64,000 nt of DNA from Sarcocystis neurona (GCA_000727475.1 KL647308.1:2177496-2241495); one strand, 5' to 3'; positions 10,391 through 24,437 are shown, counted from the stretch's first letter. The notes: generated by a model not told the origin, from the letters alone. Numbers and translations are program-made.

Positions 10391-13300
10391 TCTTCAACGT
10401 GGTGAGCCCTCAGTTGGCATGACAACGCTCTCCTGCCCAACCCAGAGATCATACCTCAGCTGCGCACACCCCTCACCCACAGACAACGTGAAGACATCTG
10501 CAGCTAACTCGACAATATCGTCCTGCATATTCCAGGGGAATAAACTTCTGCAGTCTCTACCACCACAGACAACATGACGGCGCCTTATATTACATTTAGG
10601 GTATTCAATTGGAATTCGGCCATCCTGTCACAATAACAGCCAGCGCCTCGACGCTTCCGCATCCGTCGGCGTTTGCAACGAGCGTAGTTGCCTTTCTTGC
10701 TGCAGTGCATTGCGGTGTGAAGCAACCACCTCCACAGTAGACCGTTTCCAGTTCGGAGTACGCTACCTCTGTTTTTCCTAGAACGGACCTGCTACGGTCC
10801 CACATGCGTGCACCATATCAGGAGCTCTCAGACAAATCCAGGAGGTAGGTTTTCTCGTGAATGAGATGCAGCAGAGTCAACTTTCTGTCGACAGCCGCAG
10901 GAGGAGGCTGTGCGTCTGCTACCTGAAGCTTGTTAACTTCATGGCGATGGCACGACAGGCACCACGTTATGCGCCTCGGTTGAGTAGTGCATCTGTGTCA
11001 GTGACGCCGCCATACGCACAGTCGTTCGCCATGCGTGTTTTCGCACAAGGAACTCAAGAGCAGAGAGTGAAGGGACGGAGCTGCTCGTACTCTCTTTGGG
11101 TACACTAACTTGATATTCTTGCAAGCAGTATCAGTGAAAAACGAGCAGTGGTAGGAGGCTTCACACAGGAATCTCACTTACTGTCGTCGGTGTTTGATTT
11201 TGGAAAACCTGCCATTAGGGTTGCTGGCAAATGAAGCCGCGGTGCCTCACAAAATGTCTTGATAGCTCCGTGTCAAAAAGTACTTATGACTAACTACCTT
11301 TCAACCTACCATCCAACACGAGAGTCATGTTGTGCCGGTAGATGCACCGGACTCCCTCCACCGGGCTTGTACATGAAGTACCAACACGCATGGCTTGACC
11401 ATGGTAAAAACCCGAAAAGCCTGTTGGCTCCATCTTTACAAAAAGTACACAGCCCCGAGTTTTCTGTTTGGGAACACGTCAAGCACCCGCAGTCTCTCTA
11501 TACCAGTACGTGTTGATACGGTTGTGTCGTCGGTTGTTCACCTCTTTGGAGGACTGCGTAGCCGGGAGCGCATGTATTCTAACGGCACCGACAGTAGTGG
11601 CTGAGTTGTGCTCTGTCCGCCTGTACCAGCTGCCGTGGCGCGTGCTGAGCTGCACCAGAACAGTTGATCTCATCTTTCGTGAGACAACGGCATGACGCAG
11701 AACAAGTGCGTCTACCCGTCGCTTCGACTGAAATCCCCCAGCAACCTTAGTAACTCAGTGTATTTCTAGTACTTACTCAAGGTGCAGCCGCATGTCGATG
11801 ACGAGTAGTGGTAGCCTATCAGCGCCCGATTAGTCTATCGGTGTCTTTTCCGTATGTGCATAAGTGGTAGACCATTGTAAAGAGAGGCTGGCAGTGCTCT
11901 CCCACTGCGGAGACAGGAGAGTGCACCGTGGAAGACAGGTGCAGGAATCCACGAGAAAACGATCGCTGTGAAGGGTTGGGCTTCTAGTGCGTGTACACAG
12001 GATTACAGAGGGCTGGTACGAGAGACATACATCAACCTTCAGGGCACGGATGCCCCTGCTAAAGAGGCATTGCACACATTTGCGCAATAGAATAACTTCT
12101 TCCGAGTGATCAATGCAGTGTCCTGCTGTTATTCCGGTGAACACGAAATTGTTGAATAGTCGTTGTGAACCTTTCTCCGCCTGAACTCAATCAACACATC
12201 CTTCGGCCTGTCAGAGAAGCGTTGGCAGTGAAGTCTGAGGCAGGTGGCAGCGCGCAGACGCTTCCGAGCGGTCACCAGAGGACTGCACACTTTTTGCTAC
12301 TGTACACACTAGAATGCGCGAACGGTGGCTGTCTCCTCACCAAGATATATTCTGCCGGTTACCACTTTACAGACTTTCGCAAGCAATTTATCATGCAGAG
12401 GTGCACCACTGTTTAAAGCGGCCGGATGGCCCAACAATCTCTGAGTATACAGGCAGTGAGTCAGACTACGCAGCGAGAGACTCCCACTTCGTATTCACGT
12501 GTCATCCAGATGCCTCAACGCAAGTGGCACGTCCCTGTCACAGTTAAGGATAACGGCCATCCCTGCACAGCATGCGCATGGTACTTCTGCAACTGCGGCG
12601 TCCGGCAGCTCTTTGTAGACGTCTTTCAAGGTTCGGCGCGTTCCGATCTAGGATGCGTCCGGCTGGCAGGGGATGACCCGGTAGTGCACGGTTGTTACTA
12701 CAGGGGGCAGTTTTTTTCGTCTTCACTTGCATAATCATGACATCAGCTGGTGACACAACCTCAGTGCCTTTTACCACTATTGCTTACTCTCCGTAAGGGC
12801 CTCAGCGTTGAAGGGTACTTATGTTCTATACATGTGTCACGTCGGGACTTCCTGGTGTTACATGCGCACATGCGAACCATGATTTTGTGCCAGCGCGCCT
12901 CACGACGCAGCACCACCGCTCAGTAGTGCTTGACAAGTGACGTACGAGGCGCAAAAAGACAGTTCGTCAGGCAAAAACAAGCGCCCGCGTAAGAGAGCAA
13001 TATCACTTCCTCGAGAGGCACTCACTTGCGTGCACCGTGCTCCATCCACATCGTTCCGTCCTCGCATATCTGTGTCAACAGGGTCGTGCGGACGTCCGTA
13101 TCGCTACATCAAGTCATGTACAAAGTGGGTGTGTCCTGGTAACGAAGGTAGGGACAGGTAAACGCGTAAAGACTCCTTGAAGAGGACAGCTATCGCCCTT
13201 CACAGAACAGCCGTGCGAGCAGTCAGAATCGCCTGACTTCAAAGTCCTCAGGGCACGCCGGCCATATTCCTGGCCTTGTACACTTTGGTGTAACATATTT

Positions 13301-15058
13301 GCAGTCTGCGGCATATACACATGACAAATGTAGTACCATCCCTAAGCGGGATCGTAGTGTGCTTATAAGGTCTTCGGCGCTGGACAAAGCGGTGATGCCT
13401 GCTACATGTGCGTATTTCTCTGTCTGCCTCTCGCTTGCACCGTGAGAGTGAACGGAGGGTGATTCACTTTTGTGCACTTGTTAAGGCACTGTCATGTCAA
13501 TGGCAGCGTGCTGCATGAATTCTTCGGCAGGCGATGTGAAGAGTGACTCAGCCGTCAATGGCGACGAAATATAAATACTGAGGAAAGCAAGTTTATGCCT
13601 TCGGTGCGGAACGATCGCTGCGTCTCGACGATACAGCGGAGGCGATCAAAGGTATTTGGTTTGTCATGCCAGGGTGCACATGCGTGTTTACTCGATCCCC
13701 TTGGGACACCAACGTTTGCGGATTTCCGGCGAATGCTGGTGGACGCCGTCTGCTATCTGACCGCTTCGAGAAGCTGCCGCTGAGGTCAGAATCGTGCCCA
13801 TCAATTAACATCTTCGATGTCCGAAGCACGCATGTAGTGTGGGCGCGCGCACCAAATAAAAAAGAGGAAACTGCTGGTTTCATTCTCTTGTCTACTGTAC
13901 AAACAGCCGCAGAAACCGCATTGGAACGCTGTTGCCGGTAGGCCGCGCACGATCATAAAGCGTTCCGGATTTGATGCGATCGTGACAGCAGAAAACGCTT
14001 ACTCTCTTCGCGCGTGTCCGCCGCCGTGCCTCAGCGAAGATAAATAAATTCCCTGAAGTAGCTGCAGAGAAACTAACCCCACGAATTCTCACAACGACCA
14101 GACGTCACAAACGTGTCTTCCACTACATGCACAGGTCTCGGGGCGGCGAAGTATCCATCTGGTGAAGAGTCGATCTCGTGTCCCCACTGTCCGCGTTCAC
14201 GTGCTGTGTGATGTTCTTACGCACGGCGCCTAGAACGTCCCCCTGGTCCCCGAATACACTTGATAAGATCTGTTATCCATAAATTCGCTGAGAGTTTTTA
14301 AGCTCGAAGCCTGAAAAATAATCGCATCCTTCGCTCCGCCTGAGCCTCCGAACACTCAGATGATACGCATACGTATAGACTCTAATGATTTTTTCTTCCC
14401 TGAATGCCTGCTATCCCCGCTTATCTCGTCACGTGGAGTCCGGACAGCTAGGGAACTTGCTGATTCAGTCACCGATAAACATATGACGAGTCCTGCTGTA
14501 ACTGAGACCGTGTCATGTTTCGCCACGCAATGGAGACCTTCTGCAGCTCCTGTGGCAGCTTGGCAAGACGCATGACTCACAGAGGCCGAAACGATGGATT
14601 CACATCTCAAACTGCCGTTTCATGACAACGCCATTTTCTCAGCCCAGACAGCGCAGACTCTCTCCTTCACACGCGTAATGTGATAACTTCACTCGCACTG
14701 ATGGTGACCGGCGCAGTCTTGCAGTCGTCCCGCAAAATTATGCATGTCTCAGTCTGTTGTGACGATTGGCACGGTAGTTTAATTCCAGGGACAAGCACTT
14801 GTTGATACTCTCACCTCTCATTCATATGGCGGCACGTGCAAATCGGGTGTGTTGCAGGTGTTTGACTGAAGCGCGAGGGGGCCGAGCAATTAACAAGACC
14901 TTGGGCACGCTGTGGACACACTCAACGATTGCTGATAACGTACTCAAGGCATACTTCGTAAGGTACACATCTGTGATTCAGTGGCGAGGGACGTCTCGAC
15001 CGGCTCCCAGCTGGACTCGAATAAGCGTGTATTGTCAAAAATCGAGAGGCGCACACCA

Positions 15059-15242
15059 TGTATGTGTGTTCGTGCACATGCATGAATGTGCATGTATGTA
15101 TGTACGTGTACACGTATGCAAGTATGTACGTATGTAAGTATGCGTGTATATGCACGTGTGCATGTAGGTACATACGTACGTGTGTACGTATGTATATGTA
15201 TGTATATGTATGTGTGTGTTCATCTGTGTACGTGTGTATACT
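15059..15242. repeat. TG/TA-rich degenerate microsatellite
   Basis: This is an irregular array of TGTATG, TGTACG and TGCATG words at the end of repeat unit 2. Short open frames across it (Y, C, V, H, T-rich) are products of the repeat. Confidence 0.9.
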
Positions 15243-15407
15243 TGCGCGCACCCGGTACCTCACTTATCAGGTTCATTTTGTTCTAACGGTGTGTAGATTA
15301 GTTACTGGATTATGTCCCCTGTACACATGTGTCATGCAAGTGCGTGCTTCAGGGGCTGCGAGCTGTAGTTCTCCAGCACAGTCGCTGTGGGGAAACACGC
15401 ACGCGAT

Positions 15408-15446
<39 letters not shown>

Positions 15447-15447
15447 G
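15408..15447. repeat. (CT)n(TA)n microsatellite at the unit 2/unit 3 junction
   Basis: A CT run passes directly into a TA run, and unit 3 homology begins just after it. It may mark or have promoted the duplication boundary. Confidence 0.9.
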
Positions 15448-15460
15448 GATGTGCCTGGAA

Positions 15461-18400
15461 ACCTACAATAGCAGGACGGCACTACTAGCATCGCATGGGA
15501 GCAAATTCAAGTGGTGCGCATGATACCATTTCAATGACGCTACCGAAGGGTAGCGTTGTTGCTCCATACGCATTCCCATTCGCCGCCGAGGCGGCTCTTT
15601 CGCATGGGCACCGCAGTGATCCACCACCAGCCCTGCGGCAGGCGCATTCCCTCAAACCTCTGCCGGCGAGGTGGCTGGGTTGACTTCGGGCGTTTCGTGT
15701 GTAATGAGCGTTTCGCCGATGTTGATCCTACCGCGTCGAGGCTGTTATTAACAGTGTGCCCCGTGCATCATCACTATTCTTGTGTCGTTCCCTTTTCGAT
15801 GCGCCTGAACATCCAAAATCTGAGAAAACAGTTCACTGTTTTCTATCACTACGCATCCAGCACCGCCCTGTTGCGAAGCGTCTGTTAAGGTCTTGCTGCT
15901 GCGTACTTCACCACGCGTCATCGCCCGGTATCGCCGGCTCCGAGACTGCGCCGCTCGAGTCACGTAAGAAGGCTCATGAGGGGCAGCCAAGGTGAAACCC
16001 GAAGAGTCAACGGATGGAATCATCTACAGGTGACGCAGAAGCGCTGTCAACAGGCCATCGTGGACACCCTGAAGAACGAGTTCGACCAAGTGCAGGGGCC
16101 CCGCGGGGCCGCGGCTGTACTTCCCTGCACTGCTACGCAATATCTACAAGCTGAGCAAAACAGTAATGTCGTCGTTCAACGCACTACACCCATAACCGCT
16201 ATGCCTCTTTTTTCGTGTCTCCACCGTCACTCGACCACAGGTGTCGTATTGCTACCAAACGTTATTAGGTTCCGACGTCCGCAGAGAGCGTACCACGCTG
16301 CGATTCGGCATGGTATATCCCCTGTGTGTAAAGGCCACGTGTCACCAGCGGATCAGGTAGCTGGTTAGGGAAGGAAAGGATGGGCGAAAGCGCCGACGCA
16401 ACGTCAAGGAGCCGCGGCGCACGAGTGATTCCAGGCGGACTGAGGGGGCGGCGCTCGAAGTATCGATTCCAGCAGCGACAAATGTCAGTGGTGTTGTCCG
16501 CAGTTGTGTCTCTAGTGACACTCAGCGCACTCACGCAGCTAATCCGGCTGTGTAGGTTCCAGTGAAGAAAGGCTGGCCCCCCGGCTGTCTCGAAGGTCGG
16601 TCTTCTCTCGCCAACGTAGCTCGTCGATCGGCAGATAACGGAATAGGTGAGGAGGCGTGTCCAAGCTTGGAGGGTCGTTGCCAGAAATTATTGGGAGATA
16701 GACGACTGGAGAACCCGGTGCGGATACCAGCCGTGCTCTGGACAAGTGAGAGAGGGGGCAGTTCAGAGCAGCGTGGGCACAGGTTACCGTTTCAAAGAGG
16801 GGTACACTTCATTCTTCAACGGAAAGTGGCGTGGGCACTGCCCAAGACGGTGACCGGGCTGCCGAAGAGCCACCGCGTTAGTCTCAGGTAATAGAGGAAG
16901 ATGTGCAACGGGTGGAGCCTCACCATTCGGCAGATGTTGCCGAGGGCACATCTGGCGAGCATGACGCTCCGTTGGAAGAACTGCCGCCTTATTCTCAAGT
17001 ACAAGAGGAGAATACGCGACAGCGAGCATCTCATCCTTCAACAGAAATCATCGAGGGGGTTATGAGTCGTCATGCCCCGCTTGCCGACGCGCCGCCATCT
17101 AACTGTGAGGTAACGGAGGAAGATGGGAGACAGCGGGAGGCTTACAGTTCGACAGAAAATCTCGAAAGCGTTGCTGAAGCTCAGAATCAGTTTGCCGGAA
17201 AGCCCCCCCTCTTATTATCAGGAAATAGGGGAAGGCTGCTCATGGCGAGTGACTCGCTTTCTTGCACGTTCTCTCCAGGAAGGCCAGGGCTCGCGCACTG
17301 GGACCCCGCCGCCTTATGACGTAAATGACGTATGATGGGGTTCTGTGGAGTGAAGACTAGCAATTATCGTGGCGTCCTAATACTACTCAAAATGCGATGA
17401 ATTTTCTTGGTCCTTCGAACCCAGGTAGTGGTGAGCATGCGGACGGCGAGCCCGTAGCCCTAATGGACTATTCAGAGCTGCAATACGCTTGGGTGCTGGG
17501 ATGCTCAGGCCCAGAAAAGTGGTTGTCTGCATGGCACTGTGCTGTCGGGTTGGTATGTGGGAGCGTTGCACTCACATTGGCAATCATAGTTACCAGTACC
17601 CGCGGCTACACGTTAAGGAGTTGGACGTCACATGATATCTCGAACGCTTCTCGGAGCGACTCCCGTATCCTTCAAGATGGTGACGCGCTCAGCTGGAACG
17701 ACGACACTCTTTCTGTACGTCGCAGAATTTCGGACTCACTTCGGTACCCTTCTCGTCCACACATAACACGACGACATCCTCAGCTGACTCGACGACACCG
17801 TCGTACACATCGCAGAGGTCAAGTCTCACAACCATACCTTGATCACCACAGACTACGTGACGACACCTTGCGTAGCATTCATGAGATTCAGTTTCAGCTT
17901 CAAGATGTGTGATAAATCCCGAAAGTGGAGCCTCTTGTGAACGAGAAGTCGCCGAATAGATTGCCTCGAGATGACCGCAGCTCCACGCCGTGCGCCTACT
18001 GATTGAACTGTTATTGACATGGGTACGTCAAGACAGGCACTGCACTTTGAGGGTTTTGTGATTCGAATGTCTGTGTCTACGACGCCGCTAAAACGAGGAA
18101 ACATGCCCTATGCGGGCTTTGAGAAAACTAGTTCAGGAGCAGAGGGGTCGGCAGTGAGGGAATCACTGGAGACACATCGTCAAGACTGTTTCATCGCTTG
18201 TAGCAGGGACGGAGCTGCCCCCACGTGATTGCGACCCACTACATCGATATTCTTCACAGCACTGCCAAAAGCGCGAGGAGGGCGAAGAGGTGTTACGATG
18301 GAAGCTCAATCAGTGTCGTCGGATTTTGATTCCGGAAACCATGCCTGTAGGCGTCGACAGCACGACACGCCGCGACGCCCAACAAAACGTATTCTAATTA

Positions 18401-21400
18401 TGAAGAACTCCGTATGACTCATCGCCCTTCAACGCAGCACCCAGGCTGGAATACATGGTGTCCCGGTAGACGCACTGCACCAACCATGGGGTTTGCATCG
18501 GTAGCAACAACTCGAGCCGGTCGACTACAGCGAAAATCCGCAAATACCGGTTGCCTGCATCCTCACGAGGACTGCAGAAGTGCCTAAAATCTTTGTTTGA
18601 CGACGCGTGGAGCAGCCACAACTTCTGCATCGGTGTGTATAATGATACGCTTGCGTCGCCAGATGGTCATCTCGTTGGGCGGCTGCGCTGCTGGAAGCAG
18701 GTGTACTCTAACACGATCGAGCATAGAATCGAAAGTGTGCGGTTTCCACCTATACCAGCTGCCGTGGCGCGTGGCGCGTGCTGAGTTGCATCAGAACAGG
18801 TGTTGTTATCTTTTGAGAAACGACGGGATAACGCAGTAGAAGCGAGAGCCCCCTTCAGTGTGGTTGCAGTCCTCATATTTTCGTTTCGATGGCCTTAAAA
18901 ACTCAATATATTTGCAAGCCCCGCTCAAAGTCCAGCCGTGTGTCGATGAGGAATCTTCGTACCTTGTTGGCCCCCGACTAGTCCACGAGTGGCTTTGCGT
19001 ATGTGCTTTTGTGGTAAACGATTCTAACGTGAGGGTCACTGTCCCAGTGCGAAGACAGGACAGGGTACAGGATGGAAAACAGCTTCAGGAAACCAGTGCA
19101 AAATCACGGCCGTGCTGTGAGAATGCTTGTAGTGCTTGTATGCGGCACTTAAGAGGGGTGACACACGGTCTTCGAACTCAAGTGCCCCTGGTGAAAAATA
19201 ACTGCAGAGACTACCACAGTCGTACGACTTCGTAAATATGATCTATGAGTACCTTACCATCTGTCCGGCGGATGCGAAGTCGCCGCAAACCTCTCACCAC
19301 CTGCATTCAACAACCATCGACCTACCAGACATGCGTTGTGAGTGAAGCGCATGGCACACGTAAGATCGTGCAGACACCTCAAGGCGCTCACCAAGGAACT
19401 GTTCTGTCGTTGCCACCAAGCAGAGTAAAGTTCGTCAACGGCCACGCTTCGCTCACCCGTGTATTACATCCCCTTCAACACGTCACGGGCTTGCGGAGGC
19501 ACTTGTACTTCAGAGAGACATCAGCCGGCGCGGGTAGGCCAATAAGCTTAGGGTGTAAAGGCACGGGAAAAGTGTAAACAAGGATAGAATGATGCTTTGT
19601 ATTGATGTATCCTCCAGAAATCTCACGTCAAGCTGCACGAAGCTGCCGAAGTCATGAATAACGGGCATCACGGCGCACTTCACCATGTGCACATGAAATT
19701 ACAGCATCCACGGCGTGGGGCAGCCTTTGCAGACGTCTTCCAACAGACAGACAGCGCCTTTCGATCCAGGATGTATCGGGACGACCGGGACGGCGCCGTA
19801 GCGTGTGGTAGTAGCGGCACGGGGCAAAGTCTTTCACATTCACTCCGCGCACCGATGACGCAATCTCAGTGCCTTCAATCATGGTTTTCTCCTTTGCGTA
19901 AATCCTTCCCAGCTAGGCAGTCCCTGAGTTGTCTATCCGTGTCACGTGCGTACTCCGTGGTATCAGAACTCCATAGGCGGACCCTGGGATCACGCCATTG
20001 TATCTCACGATGCACCGTAAGTGCTCTCGCAACCATGACTACAGACTTACGACGCGCAAAAGGGGAACTTATTAGGCGCAGCAAAAGAAAATAAGACCCT
20101 TAGCACGGAAGCACTGACTCGCATCCATCCTGATCTTCCCATATCTTTTCGCCTTCGTATACCCTTACCAGCAAGCTCGCGCTGAAGTCCACGCAGTGAC
20201 ATCAATCCACTTGAGGACTGTATGTTCCGCCGAAACGAAGGAAGGTGCAGATTTATGGATATATCCCCTGACCGCTGGAAGGTGCAGACTTATGGATAAA
20301 GACTTCTTGACCTCTAGCCACTAGCGCCTTAGCAGAGCAAACCGTGGGCGCAATACTAGCGGAACATCCTCGACGTTCACAGTACACTGCTGCAACTTTT
20401 TCGGCCCTCTACACTGTGATGTGGATTTATTTGCAGTCGGTGGTACCTACCCGTGTCAAGTGTGTAACACTCGGAAAACAGTAGGTGGAATCTTATTGTA
20501 CTATAAACACTGTAGAGGACAGAACGACGATGCCTTTTGTCAGCTCTATCTCTTGCGTGCACGGTGACAGCAATCAAGAGTGGTCCACTTCTGTCCCCTT
20601 GATACGACACTAGCACGGCGAAGTTTTGGTGCTCCAATGAGTTCTTTGACGGCCAGTACAATGACCGAGTCAGGCTTCAGACGCGACGGCTGATAAGCCG
20701 TGAGGAACGTCAAGTGTGTGGCTTCGGTACGCGACGAGCGCTGCGAGTCCGCATATAGTGGAGTCATCCCAAGACAGTCTGTCTGTCAACGGCGGTCACG
20801 AACATGTATTTCACGTGTGAAGCTGTGTGCCAAACGATGGCAGACGCCGTCTGCCAGCTGATCACTTCGAGAAGCCCGCCCCGCTGTCGGCGTTGTTCAG
20901 TCAAATCTACATCTTCGATATCGCAAGCACCTACGGGATGTGTGCGCAGCAAGGGCCTAGAAGAAAGTAGAGCATTGGTTTTCTCTTCGTCGCCTACTGT
21001 ACTGGCAGCTGTAAGCCCTGCCGTTGACTACTCATCCGTGAAGGTGGCAGGTGTTTTGTGTTCGTAACACGATGCGGATCAGATGTCATCGTGACGGCAG
21101 GAAAACCGCGTACCCAGTTGGCGAATCTCCCGCGCGGTGTCTCTGTGCGCGCAGAAGAACGAAAACCCCAAAAGTGGTTACGAGTGAACTTGTACCACGA
21201 TGGCTGACAATGACCAGCCGTTACGAGTGCGTCATCCGGTACAAGTTCAGGTTTTACCGTGGTGCAGAATCCATCTGGCAAAGAATGAATGTGATGTTTC
21301 CCCCTGTCTGCATTCTCGCGCTGGATATTTTTTCACACGGCATACATTGGCCCCGTAAACCTCGGAGAACCCCGGGGTCTACGTGGACATATGGCAAAAA

Positions 21401-22640
21401 AAATGTCACTCAACAATTTGCTAAGAAGTTCTGAGCTCGAAGCCTGAAAAACAAGCGCGTCCTTCACTCCAACTGGGTCTCCGTACATCCCGATGATCTG
21501 CACCAACGTGTAGACACGCCAGTGGGCTTACCTAGACGCAAAATTCTCTAGCCGCAAGATTCCCCACAATTCCCCGCGTATCTCGCAACGTGGAATCTGA
21601 GACGGGCACCGGCAGAAACCTGACGAGTCGTGCTATAGGTGGGACCGTCTCAGGTATCATTACAGTGTCCTGACCTGCTGCAGACGTACACGATTCACAG
21701 AAGTCGGAAGCAGAGAGTTCACATCTCTAATTGCCTTTTTACGGCTACGCAGTTTTGTCAGAAGCCGCCAACTATCATGGGTAGTGCACCCATGAACGGT
21801 GGTGAACGGTGTCACGTTAAATTCCTCCCGCAGAATCGTGCACGCTTCATTCTGTTACAGCAGCTGCCGCGGTAGCTCCATTGTGCGCAAGTGCGTTTAG
21901 TTTTACTCTCGCCTCCCTGCCGAATGGCGGCATGTGCAGTTCGGATGTCCTGCACAGGTTTAATTGACGGGCGGACGGGGCCGAGCAACGATGATACCGC
22001 CATGAAACCCGTCCTCATCCTTCCGCTTCTTTCTGCGCACGAAATGCTAGTTGATCTGCAAATCAGCGCCTCTGACTCTCCGTAATCTCGTGCTGTGGTC
22101 CACAACAGTGGGAAACCGTCGGCCTCTTGCGACAACTGCGCCGGTGGTTTTCACCGTTGAGCTGCACCCTGTGTTACACGAGTGAGTTGAAAGGTATGCA
22201 TATGGGTCTTAGACGCTGGACGCTGCTGCAGCCCGCATGAAAACTGGGCACCAAGATTCGTATCGCGGGTTATCGGGTTTTCTGAATTGTCGCGCCCTCC
22301 TGAATTGCCTGCCTGCAGCCGTTTCAAACCCAGACGGTGTGTTAACCACATAAGAACAATCCACATTTCCAAGAGACGTGGTGCCCGGCCACGTCTCACC
22401 ACTTGCTGCAGTTGTGGAGCCATACAGTGTCTCTGTACGGAGTGCAGCGAAGAAGTGCGTCGTATTGTAGCTGGTAAGCTTGTGTAAAGATAGTTGAAAG
22501 CGGCGCGACATCTACCCATGGTGCGCGGGCAAGTGTCGTATGTTCGTCTCCAGGGAAAATACCAGCAATTCGCGACCGCTGACAATTTGCCTGCTCCGAG
22601 CGATTGTTACAAATGCATTCGGTCCGCTTTGAGCGAACTC
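15461..22640. repeat. Tandem segmental repeat, unit 3
   Basis: This third and most degraded copy of the large unit carries the PPxY pseudogene at 16380-17710. Landmarks from units 1 and 2 continue in order to about 22620, after which similarity to the other units stops. The stretch 17711-22640 shows only short frames that are disrupted differently from those at matching places in units 1 and 2, so I see no gene there. A short imperfect direct repeat (GGAAGGTGCAG followed by TTATGGATA) occurs at about 20240 and 20277. Confidence 0.75.
16380..17710 (+). pseudogene. Broken third copy of the PPxY/TEXEL membrane protein gene
   Basis: Homology to the genes at 1320 and 9122 begins at an ATG at 16380 and runs through the first hydrophobic span. 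It then hits a TGA at 16563 exactly where both other copies have TGG in the CRFQW segment. Beyond it the similarity jumps between frames: about 16570-16890 (frame of 16562), 16903-17200 (frame of 16903), 17123-17335 (frame of 17123) and a C-terminal span-bearing piece from 17397. At least one nonsense change and several frameshifts are therefore present. The TEXEL-like site reads RRSAD rather than RRLAD. PPxY remnants include LPPY, PPSY, PPPY and a PPSN that has lost its tyrosine. An intron-based rescue is unlikely because the intact copies have no intron here. Confidence 0.75.
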
Positions 22641-22984
22641 AACGCTTGTTGATGACGCTACCAAGGCATGCGCCGTGTTTGTAGCCGTGGCTTGTCCCGG
22701 TTCCTCTTGCATGCGCAACACAGTAAACGCGAAGAAATGTATGCCTACATCCGCCTTGACACACAGAAGGAGGATACGAGTAAGTTGAATTTCTTCTATG
22801 GGTCAACTCGTAGCACATTTCACTTCGGTGGCTCCTTCCTTTTCGTCTGCGGCCCTCTCTTTTTGGGTTGCTACGGTGCCGCTAATGCGTCTGCTGATCC
22901 AGATGCAGCAGCTGCTGCTTGTAGTGTTCGTCGCGCCGAGTCGCCACTCGCCCATCGTCTGATCCCCTTCTACCGGCAGTAGCC
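22641..22984. other. Junction between the tandem array and the CAG/CTG domain
   Basis: No repeat-unit homology and only the first GCAGCAGCTGCTGCT-like words are seen here. There is an open frame at 22668-22982, but it has no recognisable domain and ends at the repeat border. I do not call a gene. Confidence 0.5.
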
Positions 22985-23730
22985 TACCCCAGGGAACTCT
23001 GGTGCTGCCGCTGCTCGTTGCAGCCCTTGCTGGTACATTTTCCCTGCGTATGTGCCCCTCTGCGGCGACGGCGCTGCTGTCGCTGTCGCTGCTACTGGTG
23101 TTGTTGCGCTGCTGCGCGTGCTGCCGGTGCTTCAGCTGCTCCTGTTGGTACTTCCTCTGCGTCTGCTGCTTCTCCTGCTGCTGCTTCTCCTGCTGCTGCT
23201 TCTCCTGCTGCTGGTCTTGCTGGTGGTACGCTGCAGTGGCCTCAGCTGCTGCTAGTCCGCCCCGCCGCAGCGCTCTGTAGCTGTGGTTTGTGTCGCTGCT
23301 GTTGCTGCTGCCGGAGTGCTCGACGTGCGGCGACTGCAGCAGGCGTCAGCAGCGGCGGCTACGTCAGCAGCAGTGGCTGCATCAGCGGCTGCGTCAGCAG
23401 CAGCCACGGTGACAACACGTGCCACAACACGGCCAGCAGCCTTCGTTGCAGCAGGAGGAGCAGCAGGACCAGTCCGAGCAATAGTAAAAGAGGGAGCACG
23501 CCTGCCGCGCCCATCCCTTTCGCCCGGTTGGTCTCCGTCGGTGGGCGACTCGATCTAAATACGTGGACGTGGGCGGTTTGTTTTAAACATGCTGCCAGCC
23601 ATGTTGTTCCACGGCCCGTCTCTACTACGCACATATATCGTGGCAGATATACAGAGGTAGAAAGCAATATATGCATACATACGTGCATATCTGGTGGCAT
23701 TGTATAGGTCCATACTCTTATAAATAAACG

Positions 23731-23735
23731 TATAC

Positions 23736-23767
<32 letters not shown>

Positions 23768-23770
23768 GTA
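23731..23770. repeat. (TA)n microsatellite
   Basis: An interrupted TA run lies in the spacer between two CAG/CTG blocks. Confidence 0.9.
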
Positions 23771-24358
23771 GGTACACCCATATGTGTGTTGTGTGGGAGT
23801 TTATGTGGAAGAAGCACGGGCGGCGCGACAGTTGTTTTCCTTGGGCGCGCAGGAGGCTTTTCTTGCTGCAGCTGTAGGGTGAAGCAGGAGCACCTGCAGC
23901 TGCAGAAGCCACAGCAGGAGCAAGTGCTTTCCACGAGCAGCAGCAGCAGCACTGTCCGCGCAGAAGGAGCAGGACCCGTCGGACGAACAGCAGCAGCAGC
24001 AGCACTCGGGGAAACAGCAGCAGCAGCACTCGGAGGAAGAGCAGCAGCACGGCGGACAGAGAACAGGCTGCAGCAAGACCACCAGCAGCTGCAGCAGGTG
24101 AAGGACGAGTCGTCGAAGGGCAGCAACGCCGAAGCGGTTGTGGCGCAGGCGTGCCCCTCAGCGTTGAAAGTTTTAGGACGGGATTTACACACACATGCAC
24201 AGGATATACCTCACAATGTAGACACATATGTGTAGTCACGCAGGGGAAAACAGCAGCGCTTGGATAGCCCTCCGCATACACAGCAGCACGTATATTCGCA
24301 GCAATAAGGGAGATAGCTGCATATGTTAACGCCGAGATGTCTGTGTCTTCTTCTACTC

Positions 24359-24437
24359 ATACATACATATACATATATATATGTATATATACTCATATAT
24401 ACTTCTACTCATACATACATATATATATATATATATG
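24359..24437. repeat. Duplicated TACATA/TATA microsatellite
   Basis: The words CTACTCATACATACATAT occur twice, each followed by a TA run. Confidence 0.85.

Larger units (their letters stand above)
7901..15460. repeat. Tandem segmental repeat, unit 2
   Basis: This second copy of the large unit carries the second PPxY gene, 7802 bases downstream of the first ATG to ATG. Its flanks keep the landmark order of unit 1 but are much more diverged than the coding core. The unit's right end differs from units 1 and 3: the block seen at 7400-7560 and 22500-22620 is not evident, and a TG/TA-rich microsatellite (15059-15242) and a CT/TA tract occupy the end instead. I find no convincing gene in 7901-9121 or 10391-15460. 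Confidence 0.8.

Noticed and set aside
2781..10603. Single TTTAGGG words near 2781 and 10595
   Set aside because: One copy each at homologous positions of units 1 and 2; not a telomere-type array.
15058..15471. 137-codon Cys/Tyr/Val-rich + strand frame and its antisense partner
   Set aside because: Both are direct translations of a TG/TA microsatellite.
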